In this document: piece by piece, positions 1-12,806 of the stretch | Layout of the letters: each line of letters opens with the position of its first letter | Numbering within the stretch: position 1 is the first letter of the stretch | DNA from: Rosa chinensis | Taxonomy: Eukaryota; Streptophyta; Magnoliopsida; Rosales; Rosaceae | Length of the DNA: 64,000 nucleotides | Assembly: GCF_002994745.2 (NCBI RefSeq) | Contig: NC_037094.1 | Span: 67,819,319 to 67,883,318 of the forward strand | Direction of reading: 5' to 3' | Position numbers and translations under genes: made by a program | Notes under the pieces: generated by a model | What the model saw: the letters and a program-made list of their open reading frames with translations, nothing else | What the model was told of the DNA's origin: nothing | Databases searched by the model: none

Positions 1-641
1 GATAAACTGGGATCAACAGAATAATATTTTTTGGGGCATCTGTTTAACTTTCCTACAGATTAGTATCTTCTTTACGCCTATGATTTTGCTGTACATCGTA
101 TGTTTGGTTAAACAAATCTGACTATGATGCCTAAAATTAATTCCATACTTACACACAGTTGGTTTGATCCCTACCGCACTATGTTGCTGAAACTTGGTCC
201 TTTACTTTATATGTCGGGCATTTTAACGTCCCAAGGAAAATGGCCAAAGTTCCCCCTATTGAATTAGACTGAATATGATGATGCTTCAAGAGTGTTGGCC
301 TCTTTTATGAGGAGACACAAAAATGCATGCGAACACTGAACATATAAATCATTATGTTATTATAAGTGCCAAACAGAGAAGACGGATTTGTTGGTGGATC
401 AAATAATTTCACTTCTTTAGGATTCTCAATAAGAAACAAAGAGTAAGTATACGAAAGATGGGTTTAATCACCAAAGGCATACATCATAGAATACTAGGAC
501 TACAACAAAAAGATCTTTATAAAATGTACTACTTGCTATCTAAAAAAAAGAAGCTGCTGAGGGCTTCTTAATTTCTTTTGAACTTTTCTGTACTGGCCTC
601 ATCATGTTACAAATTTGAACCAACAAAAATGTATCCCTTAT
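1..641. other. gene-free edge; 3' flank of the ERdj3B-type gene
   Basis: No coding region is supported here. The part nearest 641 must hold the 3' UTR of the minus-strand DnaJ gene, whose TAG stop ends at 642. No repeat with recognisable termini is visible. Confidence 0.5.
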
Positions 642-3292
642 CTAACCAAGAACAGCTTTGATCTTTCTCTTCTGCTCTTCCGTTAGTGAAGTGGGGAATA
701 GAACCTCAAATGTGACGTATAAGTCTCCTTTCTTTGAGTGGAAGTGCAAAGGCATCCCTTCCCCTTTGAATTTTCTGACTTCCTTGGGCTTTGTAATTTT
801 CTGCGTTGTTACGAATGTAATGTTAATTATAGCCTTCCGTTGTATATAACCAAAAAAAAAAAAAAATTGCCATGATATATTGAACATATAGCAAGTATAA
901 AACCTTTGAGCTGATGTCCACCAAATGATCATCAAGGTGTTTAATGGTCTTCTCAAAGCCAACCAGAGCTTGAACCTATATACAAAGATCAAGGTCCTTG
1001 TGTTAATGGAACTTATTTGATTGACGATAACAATAACAAAACAGAAATGAGAACATTAACTTAACAACCAAAATTTAGTGGCATCTATGTCATACCAGTG
1101 TGATAGTGATGGTTGTATGCAAGTCATTGCCTTCCCTTCTGAACTGGTCATGAGGTGCCGTGCGGATACGAAACTGTACAAACAATGTAGTACTTATTGT
1201 CAAAATGTGGTTCATGGATATCACAACTTACTAAACCAAGGTGGTAAAGTCAAAGCACTGACTTTTAAATCTCCAGGTTCTCCATCAATTATGGGTTCAC
1301 CATCCTCATAGAAGACCACCTCCTGCAACAAAGATTAAGCAAATAAAGTTACTACCTAAAAAAAAGAAGCATATATTTCAGTAATTATGGAATGATACTT
1401 TTAAGTCTTAAATTAAGCATCAGCAGAATCAAATCACCAACATGTACATGAAACCGAACTGAATAAATGGAAACATAGGATTTGATTTTCACTGTAAATG
1501 CACAAGGAAGAAGTATTCGTTGTTAACTGATATAACCAAGTTCCAAATCTTGGAAGAAAATATGAAGAATGAAAGCTTACTTGTCCATCTTGCATCCCTT
1601 TCTCAATATCAACAGTGATGAAATATCCCTCCCTTTCATATTTAACATTGTTACATTGTTCGCAGACCTGAAAGAGCATAATAGAGTATTCATTAAGTTT
1701 AATATAGTAGCATAATCGGTAAAAGTAAGTCACAGACAAAATAAACAAACTGTTCCATGCAGAAGAGGGGGCATGCTTGTGAAAACTCTTTACCAAGAAT
1801 GGAAGAACGACTTCTTTATTCAGCTAAATATATGGTCATTCTCTCCAAAATTTTTATTTTTATGTTTTTTTATTTTAATTTTAAAAATCATATAGTGAAG
1901 GAAGAAATGTTTGTTTGAGCATATACCTGTTCTGTCATCTGTTGGAACATTCCCGGACCGATTTGCCTGTGATAGACTTCGTTTCTACAGTTACAACGTC
2001 TCTTTCCTGGTGCTGGCTTTATAACGCTCTTCTCCCTCCAAACCTGACAAAGCCCACATAAGAAGTCATGCATAAATTAAAAGATCAGACCATCAGCAAA
2101 CTTAGTTTCTCCTTTTATGTTATAAGAATAGACGACAGAGATAAACAGTAACCAGATCCCCCACCCTACACACACACACACACACACACACAGATTCCAT
2201 GTTGAAAGAAGCAACCAATACTGTGTACAGCTTCAGTAATTCCAAGCATGACGTGTTCAGACAAGGCTTTTACACAGGCTTACAAGCTTGGCTCTTTTTT
2301 AGCTAGAATTAGCTTATGGGCCATGATTTGGACACTTCAAATGTAGCAAGTAAACATATTTCCAAATTGCAGGTGAATGATTTCATGTCAAATTGTATTA
2401 CAATGCTTAGTATGGAATTCAGAAAGCCATACGGTACATAGCCAGAGAAGACAGTTACCTGCAATGAACCTCCCATATAGAGGTCTTCCAATGATGCATC
2501 CAATTCAACGACTACATCATCGCCCTTGACGATTTTATCTTCCTCTTCAGCAGAGCGTCCACCACCAAAGAAACTAGAATAAACCTTGAAGTTTTAGATA
2601 TCGCCCTCAAAACCACATAATTTGTAAGCTAGATTACAGCGAGCAGCAACCTCACTTTTTGAAGTGTTTAATTAAAGACACAAATAGTCAATAAACAATA
2701 TAAAAATGTACTATTTTCAGTTCCGGTTGCTGCTAACCCTTACATATGAGCAATTAATAAACAGAACAGAAAAGCAAAGTAATAGTAAGCAAAAAAAGTG
2801 GTTATTAAATTGCATTAGAGAAGAGGAAACATACTCGGCGAAGATGTCATTGATGTTCATTCCCATGCCTCCACCACCTCTTCCTCCACCGGCGGCGTGC
2901 TGTTTGAGACCGTCTTCTCCATACCTATCGTAAATGCTCCTCTTCTCGCTGTCGGAAAGCACCTCGTAGGCTATGAATGAGAAGAGGAAAGAAGACGATG
3001 AATTAATAATGATACAGAATCAACATGGTAACACAATATATTCGATGAAGGCAGATGAGCATATACCATTGTTAATGTCTGCGAATCGTTGATTGGCCTC
3101 CTCATTGCCCTGGTTCTTATCGGGATGGTACTTCAGGGCGAGCTTTCTGTAGGCCCTCTTGATCTGCTCGTCGGAGGCTCCCTTGGGCACCTGCAGTATC
3201 TCGTAATAGCTCTTCCCTGCAATGGCCGTGAGAGCGTGGCACAGAGCGCACAACAGAAGCAGCAGCAACGCCTTCCGTATTTGCTTCGCCAT
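642..3292 (-). CDS. ERDJ3B: ER-lumenal DnaJ co-chaperone, ERdj3B type (9 exons)
   Basis: This gene encodes an HSP40 co-chaperone that should work with BiP in the ER lumen; the plant family acts with SDF2 in glycoprotein and immune-receptor folding (family knowledge). Exons on the minus strand are 3292-3067, 2970-2835, 2573-2459, 2043-1927, 1667-1581, 1322-1263, 1173-1096, 975-904 and 800-642. All introns are GT-AG and phases agree, giving 349 residues, close to the usual ~346. An N-terminal run of Leu residues (about 8-24) is a signal peptide. The J domain follows with HPD at residues 56-58, then a Gly-rich stretch and FFGGG. The substrate-binding part has the Cys-rich CNCRNEVYH and [15 protein letters not shown] segments, and the C-terminal domain ends KIKAVLG. 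An upstream in-frame ATG at 3367 would add 25 residues before the signal peptide, so 3292 is preferred. The start faces the mitochondrial L6 gene across a shared promoter. Confidence 0.93.
2169..2192. repeat. (CA)n microsatellite in intron 3 of the DnaJ gene
   Basis: An uninterrupted CA dinucleotide run lies between exons 3 and 4. It is a likely length-polymorphic marker and has no coding role. Confidence 0.85.
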
Positions 3293-3952
3293 TGCAGGAC
3301 CAGGATTTGATTGATCCAAATCCAAATCCAAATGCAAATCAAGCTTCCTTCGATCTCCCCCACTCAAAACTCCAACTTGGATCCTCGCTCCAATTTAACA
3401 CTTTGGTTGGAAACTCTCTCTCTCTGGCTGGCTCAACTGGGCGTGGAGGAGGAGTTGAGTTCGTTATGGAATTCAGGACTGACTCTCTCACTTTGTCAAG
3501 GGGAAGGGAATTCCCCCATCTGCACTTCGAAACGTGTTTTCCTCCAAATTGGCCAATCACCGTAAGCCTGTGGCTGTTCCCTCCAATGGTTCTCTGCCAC
3601 GTCTTTCTCGCTTTTCCTTTATGCGTTTACCTCCAACCGGAGACTTGACTGCAGGTCAATATTGGGCCGGGTTGACCGACTGTGGGCTAAGCCCCACTAG
3701 CCCATAAACTCAATATCACGCAGGCCTGTGAATCTTGACACTCTTTTTAAAAAGTACTGAACCCTAGCCACCCGACGCCGGGAACGACAACAACGGCAGG
3801 TATGTATGTCTAGAATCTCCGATAAACCAATTGTTAGGATCATAGTGTTTGTTAGTTCATTCCTCGAATTTGCGTAAATTTCCTACTTTCTGAAAACTAT
3901 ACAGATCAAATACAAGAAAGGTTCGTGAGTGAATTGCTGTCGTGGTCAATAG
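3293..3952. promoter_or_regulatory. divergent promoter of the DnaJ and mitochondrial L6 genes, with site II and telo-box-like motifs
   Basis: The two start codons face away from each other 660 bp apart. Towards the L6 side there are three site II type elements: TGGGCC at 3663-3668, TGGGCT at 3683-3688 and its reverse complement AGCCCA at 3699-3704. A telo-box-like AACCCTAG lies at 3760-3767. Such combinations are known from plant genes for ribosomal and mitochondrial proteins. A probable 5'-UTR intron of the L6 gene runs 3800-3904 (GGCAG|GTATGT to TATACAG). The transcription start sites are inferred, not seen. Confidence 0.6.
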
Positions 3953-4261
3953 ATGGAAGCTCAATTTTTTCGGTTTCTAAAGATCGTGGGAGTGGGGTAC
4001 AAAGCAAGAGCAGAAGCTCAGGGGAGGCTGCTGTATCTGAAATTAGGCTACAGTCATGAGGTTGAACTCACAGTCCCTCCTGCGGTTCGTGTATTCTGCT
4101 TCAAGAACAATGTGGTTTGCTGCACCGGAATTGATAAGAACAGGGTGCACCAGTTTGCTGCCGCCGTTCGCAGCTGTAAGCCACCTGAAGTTTACAAAGG
4201 CAAGGGCATTATGTACATTGATGAAGTCATCAAGAAGAAACAAGGAAAGAAGTCCAAGTGA
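3953..4261 (+). CDS. mitochondrial large-subunit ribosomal protein L6 (uL6m), short plant form
   Basis: This uninterrupted 102-residue ORF matches the short nuclear-encoded L6 of plant mitochondrial ribosomes. Visible features are the start MEAQFFRFLKIVGVGYKARA, the central LKLGYSHEVELTVPP, and a C-terminal half containing NRVHQFAAAVRSCKPPEVYKG, the uL6 hallmark loop near the sarcin-ricin contact. It ends in a Lys-rich tail (KKKQGKKSK). At 102 residues it covers only the second L6 fold, as in the Arabidopsis homologue of the same size. The coding sequence is a single exon, preceded by a probable 5'-UTR intron (3800-3904). The AATAAA-type sequence near 4376 (aaataaacat) may serve polyadenylation. 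There is no clear cleavable targeting peptide, as in related proteins. Confidence 0.88.
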   Translation: MEAQFFRFLKIVGVGYKARAEAQGRLLYLKLGYSHEVELTVPPAVRVFCFKNNVVCCTGIDKNRVHQFAAAVRSCKPPEVYKGKGIMYIDEVIKKKQGKKSK

Positions 4262-4399
4262 TCATTCAGTCTATCTCAAACCCAATCCCAACTATCTCTG
4301 CTTCTGAGTTCAATCAGACATTCCTCCGGTGCTTGGGATTTGGTTGGTTTTTTTCTTTCTTACTTGCTTGCTACTAAATAAACATCGAGCAAGCATCAC

Positions 4400-6819
4400 T
4401 CTCCCCCTTCTGCTTCAGCTGCGTTTCATATGGATGACCTGGGAGGAGGTTGTTCTAGGGGATTTAGCTTCTTGTGTTTGTTTATGTAATCGAAAAAACA
4501 AGCATTGAGAAAGTTTTTGCTTGTCTTGAGTCTTGAACTTTATCATGTTGCCATTGAATAGGCCAAAGTCAATAATAACGAGATTGTTCTGTATTATATC
4601 CCTTACCATCTCAGCCACAATCTATGAATCCATTCCATTACATGTGTCACAGGTTTAATGCAATTCTAATTCTGACACTATAGTTGAAAGGATGTTCAAA
4701 TTAGAGATCGAGGCCTGAAAAATTTAACACTTGTGATTGTGCTTACTGCTTAGTGGATGCCCAATTTTTTCTTCCTTTGCTGGTGTGATGTGTCTCTTCA
4801 ATCCTTGGTGCTTGTAATGCTGCAGTTCACAAAATCACAAGTTGTGTCGGATACAAATGACATGTATAAGTTGAACAGTTGAACTTATCAAGTTACTGAA
4901 GCGATCTAGTTTTGCTGACAGATCCATTTTGATAGAGGAAAGAAGAAGAAAATATCTTTCTTTTGGGCATGCCTGCCACTTCAAACAATGAGTGTTCTAA
5001 TCCCATCAGTTCTCCATGGCATGTTTGATACTTCACCAGCTTCTTTTTTGCCCAATACTACACCAGTTCAAAACAAAACAAAAAATTGGCACTATTTCTC
5101 CACTTTAGATTAACAAGCCAAGGAGATTGTTTGCAAAGTAATTGAGCATCAAGGATCCGGTAATAATCATCCAACATCAAAGTTCGCAATATGAGCTTAT
5201 CAGAAAAAGAAGGTTCACAAAATAAGAAAGATCAGCCACAAGTCCATTCATCAATAAGCTACCACAATCAAAATGAGACTGAATGGATTTTAGACATCTA
5301 CAAATCGATTAAACACAAGATGAAAATGAGAGAACTGTCATAACAAACTACTCATTTTCTTAGCGAAAGATGCCCCAAGGCCTCAGTGGTCCAGAACAGA
5401 AAGTTTCATTTTCTTAGGTTCTTTAGCAATACGAGATCCATTGTCATTACCTTTCACTATGACATCAGTTACCGATTGCATTTTTTTTTCTTTTTTGAAT
5501 TCTGCATATAGTTTTCCAATGCAAGAACCTTCTTATCTTCATTCCTTTTTTCCTCTTTTTGCGACTACTCTCAGATCGTTGTTTTTGCCTATTGACATGG
5601 GGGTTGCATGATTCTAAAGTCTTATACTCCAGTAACTTTGATTATCTCTTTGCTCAACCGCCATATCAGTACGGACCTCCGGCTGCTTTTCCATAAGCTC
5701 TATCCTTTCCAAAGATGTTCGAAAGCTTAATAAAGAATGGATATCATTTATTTCTTCAACCCTTTGCAGATTACCAGCAATAATAAAGATGAATTCATTG
5801 ACCTGTACATACGAATAAAAACTTATTCAATTTACCTGCACATTCATCCATGCCAGTAGGGGTGAGTCTGTGTGTCTATGAATGTGGAATCATTAGCAAA
5901 CCATACAAAGATTGGTGCCTACTTCAAATGCATATTAGAACCGCACTGAAAGCATTAAGATATAGAAAACCACAAACATTTATATGAGATCAAAATTAAG
6001 GCAGCAGGAAGTTTATGTTGAGGGTTCCATTGCCAATTAAGAGAATCCAGAAATGTTTCCATTTTGGCTGAAACAAATGGCACGGAAGATCCCACTTGAA
6101 TCTAAATTTTGTTCTACACATCATAATACATCAGTCCCAGGTTTTCTTCTGTATTTTGAGGGGTAAGAAAATTCAGTAGCATAAATTTTGAGGAGTTTCC
6201 GACTGAATTGAAACAGATAGAGCAAATTATAAAACCTTCCAGCACACAATAATAGCCTTCTAAGCCATAAAATCAATATTCTTGGCAAATAAATCCAATA
6301 AAACTACTAAAACAACATAAGACCCAATCCATAAGCACAGAAATAAACGAGCCTCAAGTTTTGTGGAGTGCTATGCTGGAAGTTGTTACCATGATTTCAA
6401 GCATCCTTACAGTAGAAGGTTCAAACCGAAACTTTTCTATTTTCAAGACTGCATAGTGTTCATTTAGGACAAGTTCTCCAGTTGCCAAAAATAGCACACA
6501 CAATTTTATTTAACACAATGTTACCCCAGCCCATCTAATGCTATGCAAATGAGGTAGAACTCTGAGAAAACAATACATGTTGATTAGTTTTCAGATTTTG
6601 AACTTCAAAATGATACGAGTCTCACATTTGAGCCATTCCTGAAACGATGACTCATTATGTGTAAAGACAGACACACATACATAAACACCCAATTACTTCA
6701 ACACAAACTGGAAACTCCAGTTTACTGCATATATACTTGGATGATTGTCTAGTGTTCACTGAGAAAATGACTCAAGTCACTCAACACACTAACAAATGTA
6801 GAATTACTGAAAACAGGCA
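4400..6819. other. intergenic DNA, no recognised feature
   Basis: About 2.4 kb between the L6 gene and the ARL2 gene. It includes the 3' UTRs of both. I saw no ORF with recognisable homology, no paired terminal repeats with a TSD, and no tRNA-like fold. The sequence is AT-rich and looks like ordinary intergenic DNA. Confidence 0.5.
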
Positions 6820-8146
6820 TTAGTCAAGCACATAGATCCGAGAGGCAATGTCTTGGACCAACCAATCAAATCCCTTAAGCAGCCCCTCACCCGTGTATGC
6901 ACTGCAGCCAACAATATTCCAGTGTCGAGTTTTATCCATAGCCTCCAAGTTCAAAACCTAGACAAGTAAAATATAAACTATATTAGATACTCATGATTGG
7001 AAGAATAAACATTCACATTGATATCTGCGTATAAATTGGTTTCAACCAGATGCATATAAATTGGTTTCAGATGGAAAATAATCTCGAAAGGTTTCAAACA
7101 ATAGTGCTGCATATAAACTCCATAGAAATGATGAGTGACCCTATTGCATGTTATTTTCATTAACAGTGAATACAACAATCTAAAGAACAGAGGCAGAAAA
7201 GAATGAAGCTGTTTCTGGGTGACTGATAATCAAGGCATACAAAAGCCGAGAAACATTCTAACAAACAACTACATTCACCAATCAATACAAGCTGGCCTAG
7301 AGCCTTACCTTGGCAATTTCTTGTGGAGTAAGGGCACCTTTTATGTCCTGCTTATTTGCTAGTATCAGTAAGGACGATCCTGATAGCCTCTGTCATATGA
7401 GCAAAACAAGTCAGCATCGTAGAACAATTCACGATGAATAAACAATTTCATAGAGACCCCTTCACAACATGCACAAATATGAGGCATTGATGAACTCATA
7501 AGAAACATTAGTAGAAGGATAAGAAAGAAAAAAAGGATCGAAATGTGAGACTAGGTAAAGCAGCTGAGAAACATTATGGTGTTTAGTTAAGTAGTGAGCG
7601 AAAAACCAGATTGCATTTACCTCTTCCTTCAAAAGATTATCAAGCTCCATTTTGCAGTCATCTAATCTTCTAAGATCAGAACTGTCAACTACCCATACGA
7701 GACCATCAGTTTGTTCAAAATAGTTTCTCCAATAAGATCGTATTGTTTTTTGACCCCCCACATCCCATATGTTAAGTGTATACCTGTCAAAATCAAACAA
7801 AAAGCATTTCAATCGACCATACCATGGTAACGGAATACTGCATTTGAACAACAGATAGAAAGAAGAAGAAGAAGAAGGAGGAAAGGTTACTTCTGGTAAG
7901 TGAGGGTCTTGATGTTGAAGCCCAGGGTGGGACTGACGACGCTGGTGTCCTCCCCATTAATCCTCAGCACAATCGTAGTTTTTCCCGAATTGTCAAGCCC
8001 GCTGCATCATCAACAAAAATCAAATAAATCTGGCAGCCCAGCCATTTGAATTCTCTATAAACAAGGTAAGGTAACACTTACACCATGAGTATACGTATTT
8101 CTTTCTCCTTCCTTTTAATTTTTCGAATAATGCTGAGAAGACCCAT
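6820..8146 (-). CDS. ARL2: ADP-ribosylation factor-like GTPase ARL2 (TITAN5 type), 5 exons
   Basis: This is a small GTPase of the ARF-like 2 family, known to control tubulin-cofactor function and microtubule assembly (TITAN5 in Arabidopsis is embryo-essential). Exons on the minus strand are 8146-8082, 8001-7891, 7783-7621, 7389-7309 and 6957-6820. Introns are GT-AG, phases agree, and the product is 185 residues, the usual ARL2 length. The start [20 protein letters not shown] has Gly2. The P-loop GLDNSGKT follows, then [10 protein letters not shown] in switch I, WDVGGQ in switch II, NKQD for guanine recognition and CSAYTGEGL for the SAK-type loop. [19 protein letters not shown] is typical of ARL2. 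The 5' exon is short and its donor splits the Val codon before GLDNSG. Confidence 0.95.
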
Positions 8147-9416
8147 TTCAGATCGATCGAGCTTCTGGATATATGCCAATTCCGACTCTACACTGTCAGC
8201 CTTTCGTTTCAGTAGGGCGCAGATGTTGGCCTTAGTCACTCCTTGGCGTTAACGTTTGTTTTGACTTTTTGAAAACAAAAGTTCTAAGGGAACAAAAAAA
8301 CCCTGAGCTGTCCCCGACTCCCCGATGCTTGAACGAATATGGTTCCGATTTCAACAACCTGAGCTCTCCCCGATACGACCGATCGCTTCATACAAACTCA
8401 AGCTTCTCTTCGAACTCAATATCATCTCACGTGCACGCCATGTGATTCGGTAACTCGGTTTTTACTGACTGTTCCTGCAGATATTTCGGGTTTTGGGCCA
8501 GAACATCCAAACAGACAGTTGGCCCGCTGTAAGCCCGCCACTGCTTACAGCTTACCCAATAAAATTGGTTGGGGTCTCGCCGTCTCGAAAGGGATTTATG
8601 TCTCCTACCAATCTAATATTCACAAATCTTCTTTTCTTAACCTCAGACATGACACTTTTTGGTAGTTTGTCTGTTTGTGCATATTTGAATTCATGCAGAG
8701 ACTTATATTATTATTCGGGATATTTTTTTTTTTTTTTTGAGATGAATTTATTTGGGATATCATCTTGAGGTTTATTGTAAATTGGAGTTTAGATATTATG
8801 TTCTCTCCATTGTATTCAACAGTTTTATCAATCAAGACTTAAGGGCAACCGCACCAGCACCAACCCTTATTGAAATATTAAATGAAACAAATACGCATGT
8901 AGCTAAAGCAAGAGAATATATTGTCTAATTTCAACTTATGTAGCATAACACAATCTCCTGGCGTTCTTCGAAAACTAAATCCTCCTAATTAACCATTCAA
9001 TATAAATAAAGTACTCAACAACAGTTGATTCCATACTGAAAAATTCATCTAAAAAGTATTAGGACTCTAAATTGACACGACAACTTGAGTTCATATTGAG
9101 TTTGAGTTGTTTTTAGCAAGTTTGAACTATTAAATGAAACAAACCAAATTTAGGCTCTAATATATTCGGTTTATAAAGCTTATGAGTTATTTCTCGTATT
9201 AATTCACGAGATAGCTCGAATTAAGCTCGAGTTCGGCTAAGCTCGTCGAAAATTGGCTTGTTTGCTCAAGCTTTTATGAAATAGCCAAATCTTAATCTTC
9301 TCTTTTTAAATTTTTTTTTATCAGATAAACAATTCAAATGCTATAACTAGTATTTCGTGAGTAGAACTCACAACCTCTCACTTACGAAGGAGAGAGTATG
9401 TCATTAGACCAAATGG
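8147..9416. other. intergenic DNA, ARL2 upstream region and AT-rich sequence
   Basis: The first ~300 bp should hold the ARL2 promoter. Beyond that I see no gene. Around 9085-9290 there is a patchy AAGCTCGAGTTC-type sequence that recurs loosely at 10880-11080, possibly the ends of an old disrupted element, but no TSD could be fixed. Confidence 0.4.
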
Positions 9417-9424
9417 TACTGGGC

Positions 9425-10131
9425 TAGGGGTCAACATGGGCCGGGCTAGGGCCGGCCCTACCCTAAATTTTAGGGCTTAGGGTCGGGCCGGGCCGGGCCT
9501 AGTCAAAGTCAACAAAATTTAGGGCCGGGTAGGGTAGGACCGGGGCTTAAATATGCTAACCCTTACCCGCCCTAAAGGCCCGAGCCACTAGGGCAGAAAG
9601 GGCCGGGTCGGGCCGGCCTTCCGAATAGGGCCAAATAGGGCCGAAATTTGTTTAACAAAAAGAAATATATTACTTTTATTTTTTATCTCAAAATGTGGCT
9701 CAATGATTATATAGGTAGTACAAGATTCATTATTTTTTGTTGATCATATTTAATATAAATATATATATTGGAATTAACTTATAAGTTATAACATTTATAA
9801 ATATTGGTTAAGATGGTTATATTCAATCAACTATCTCTCTAAATCTCCCAAAATTAATTGTTGTTTAACAAAAGAAACAAAAATTAAAGAAAATAAAGCT
9901 TAGGAAATCAATTACAAAAAATAGATAAGTTGTATGTTATAGACTAAAAAGAAACATATTTAAAAAATAGAAAAAATAGAAAATTATTAGGGCTTAATTG
10001 GGCGGGCTTAAAGGGCTCAAACGGGCCGGGCCGTAGGGTAGGGCCGACCCACCCTAATGCAAGGGCCGGATAGGGCTTCGGCCCTAAGGGCCGGGCGGGC
10101 TTAGGGCCAAAGGGCTAAATGATGAGGCCTA
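9425..10131. mobile_element. non-autonomous hAT-type element, 707 bp
   Basis: The element is flanked by a perfect 8-bp direct repeat TACTGGGC (9417-9424 and 10132-10139), the TSD size of hAT transposons. The ends are imperfect inverted repeats: the left begins TAGGGGTCAACATGGGCC and the right, reverse-complemented, begins TAGGCCTCATCATTTAGCCC. The subterminal regions are dense in GGGCCGGGC-type motifs on both sides, a pattern known from plant hAT derivatives. The AT-rich core (about 9650-9980) has no ORF for a transposase, so movement would need a transposase supplied elsewhere. Confidence 0.85.
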
Positions 10132-10139
10132 TACTGGGC

Positions 10140-12335
10140 TTAATCTTCTCTTTTTATAATTATCATTAATCAAATATTTATTTATTTTACTGCTGCAAAA
10201 TTAATGAGTAAGGTATTGTAAAATTTATTCGAGTAGAAATCTTGTAAAACAAAAGTTGTTGCATGAATTATTAAGACAGACTAGTAGGGCCCACCCACTA
10301 TGTGTGTGGAGAGAAGTTAAAGATAGTGAAAAAACTTCTCGTATAATTACAACATTTTTTTTTATTCTTTTGTTTTTTATTTTGCAATTTACCATATTAT
10401 CCTTATTGATTAATTATATTTCATAGTTTTTGTAATTTATAAAGGTTAAATCGGTAAAAAAATTCAATTTTGGAGAGCAAGCTCTCTTCTCTTAATAATA
10501 ACTAGTCATTCTCCACACATGCTCTGCATGTACAAGTATATTATTATTATTATTATTTTTTTTTTGTAAAAAAAAAAAGAAAACGGTCATTGTAGAAAAA
10601 AGATAATGGGAGGGAAAAGTGGGTTGTGGTTTTTTTTTTTTTGTGAATAAAAATATATTTTATAAATGTCATAATAGTCCTTGTGATTTAATTAATTATC
10701 AAAGTTTATTAATCTTCTAAGGTCATTTCTGTTAATTTTTTTTTATTTTAGCTAACAAACTCTTTTATCTTAATAATAGTATAGATATAGATACGATAAA
10801 TAAAAATATTAGAACTTAGGCAAAGTTTAAAAACCTAGAAATTACAAAGAAACGTCGGAAACTCTAAGATAATAAGATTGCAGGTGGTTATAAGTAAATC
10901 CAACCAAGGTTAAGCTTAAACTCGTCAAGAAGACAAACCAAGCTCAAGTTTTGATAAAAGTTTGCAAACCGAGCTCAAACACGTGCCACTCATTATCTCG
11001 ACAAAAGTCAAGCCAACTCCAGACACCTGATACCTAGTTTAGCTCGACTCGTTTTTATCCAAAAAAAGAAAAAAGATTAGCTCCACTCGTTTATAGCCTA
11101 CTGATAAGGAGCTGCGTATACACATGTCGATTCCTTAATCTCCCAACTGAAGATTTTGCGATATTTGTTAGAGCATATGTGACAGATTATAGTAAATGAG
11201 GATATTAGATTCGATTAGTTCATAATTTCTCTTATTCAATTTTATTATGAACTAGAAAGAAACACGACATCCTAGTATTAATTATTGAGCTGCATCGGGT
11301 CCTCTTGTTTCTGCTTACATGACAATCTAAGAATCTAAGAATCTAAGATGCGCGTACGCTCGGTCATGTCATTGGCGATGGATATTGACAACACGTATGT
11401 GTTGTTGCATGCATGCTGAGTTGCTGAGCCTGCAGGGTCGGATGAAAGCAACAAACCAACTAATTAATTAACTACAAGTCCATTGTTAGATCGAACTAAT
11501 TACTTTAATTATTCTTAAGCATGTTCACCTTTTTGTTTTATATAAGAAAATTAACAAAGGCCGGCCGTTAGAAAATGTGTTGCGTCGCTGTCAAATCTCG
11601 AACCGCTAAAACCCCAAATCCTACATAGTTAACTAAGTTCGTTACTTGCTAAGTACATGTGTGTGAATGCATACATACTACGTACGTACAGATTAGCAGC
11701 TAGCTGGGCAGCTTACTTTATAATCTTAGGAATTATTAGGACTAGGCCTAACTGTGTTGTACTTTTGTAAATGCGCAATGAAACTGGTCAAAAATCATGG
11801 TATCCAACAAATATGCATCTATTGGAGTATTGTACGTAGCTAGAGACTCTATTTAGTTTCTAGAGGCTAGACAGTAGAGTCTTCCTCAATCACTGCTCGG
11901 AAAAATTGAAAAACCTTTGTCTATATATATGTGTGTGTGTGTATATATATATATATCAATTTGATCGAGAATTCAGACTTAAAGCAATTTTTCCTTTTGT
12001 ACCTTTAATCTAAATTTAAGTTTGCTGATCAAAGTTTTCTAGATCAATCTCTGTTACTAATGACTTGGAGATCGAATGCACCACTGTTACTTTCCATATC
12101 ATTTTTCCTCAAAAAAAAAAAAAAAAATATGAAGAGCATGGCCGGATTGTATTCATAGTACGTTCACACGAGACATGCATGCAGTTTCTCCCGCTTTTGT
12201 TCATGTAAAGTTTAAACCATTGAATGAAGTGATATTTTATCGATTTTTCGGATTATTTCCGATGACCTAATTATAAATTCAAACATATTAAAACACAGAT
12301 TTGTATGAAAGAAAAATCCATATGTCGTATTAGGA
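10140..12335. other. intergenic AT-rich DNA with simple repeats
   Basis: No gene is supported. There are poly-T and poly-A tracts around 10555-10645 and a TA/TG microsatellite at about 11921-11957. Short repeats of GAATCTAA occur near 11328-11350. Segments with AAGCTCAAG-type words at 10880-11080 may be transposon relics, but termini are not definable. Confidence 0.4.
11921..11957. repeat. compound (TA)n/(TG)n microsatellite
   Basis: The run reads TATATATATG, then alternating TG, then TATATATATATATC. It is a simple sequence repeat without gene content. Confidence 0.8.
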
Positions 12336-12573
12336 AGCTTGTACATGACCTTCGTTTCGGTGCTCAATGTAATCCACTTCATGCTCTTACAATAATTGAG
12401 GTAATTAAATTAGCTTACTCCTATTTTTGGTTGGGTTAAGATTAATTCATATGGTGCTTGAAAAAGTGACTCCAACCTTGGTGGTTATGGGGCTGTTTTT
12501 GGTGACTATAGAGAGAATTTTCTTAATTGGTGTTTTTTCTTCAAATCTAAACATCTAATGAAATCCTCCGTTG

Positions 12574-12694
12574 TGATAAAGTAATCTGGGGTTCACATCC
12601 AAAACCAATTGGCAATGGATGGAGTAGCCCAAACCCTTATAAACTCATAGGCAAGGTCCCATTTTTCCCATGTGGGATGTATATATTCTCAACA
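12574..12694 (-). repeat. TRIM LTR (left copy, 3' LTR in element orientation)
   Basis: 121-bp terminal direct repeat with TG...CA termini on the minus strand; identical by eye to the copy at 12807-12927. Confidence 0.93.
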
Positions 12695-12806
12695 CGGCCC
12701 CGCATGTGTGGCGAATTTTCAAGCCATACACGTGGACAACTTTTGGGTGACGTGGAGCCCGGGTGGCCGTTAGGCATGCACACGTGGGTAACCCGCTTTG
12801 ATACCA

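Noticed and set aside
642..992. A long open frame extending the last DnaJ exon upstream to 992
   Set aside because: The family alignment and AG acceptor at 801-802 show the exon starts at 800; the rest is intron.
3292..3648. Plus-strand open frames opposite the DnaJ first exon
   Set aside because: Low-complexity shadow of the minus-strand exon and its 5' UTR; no homology.
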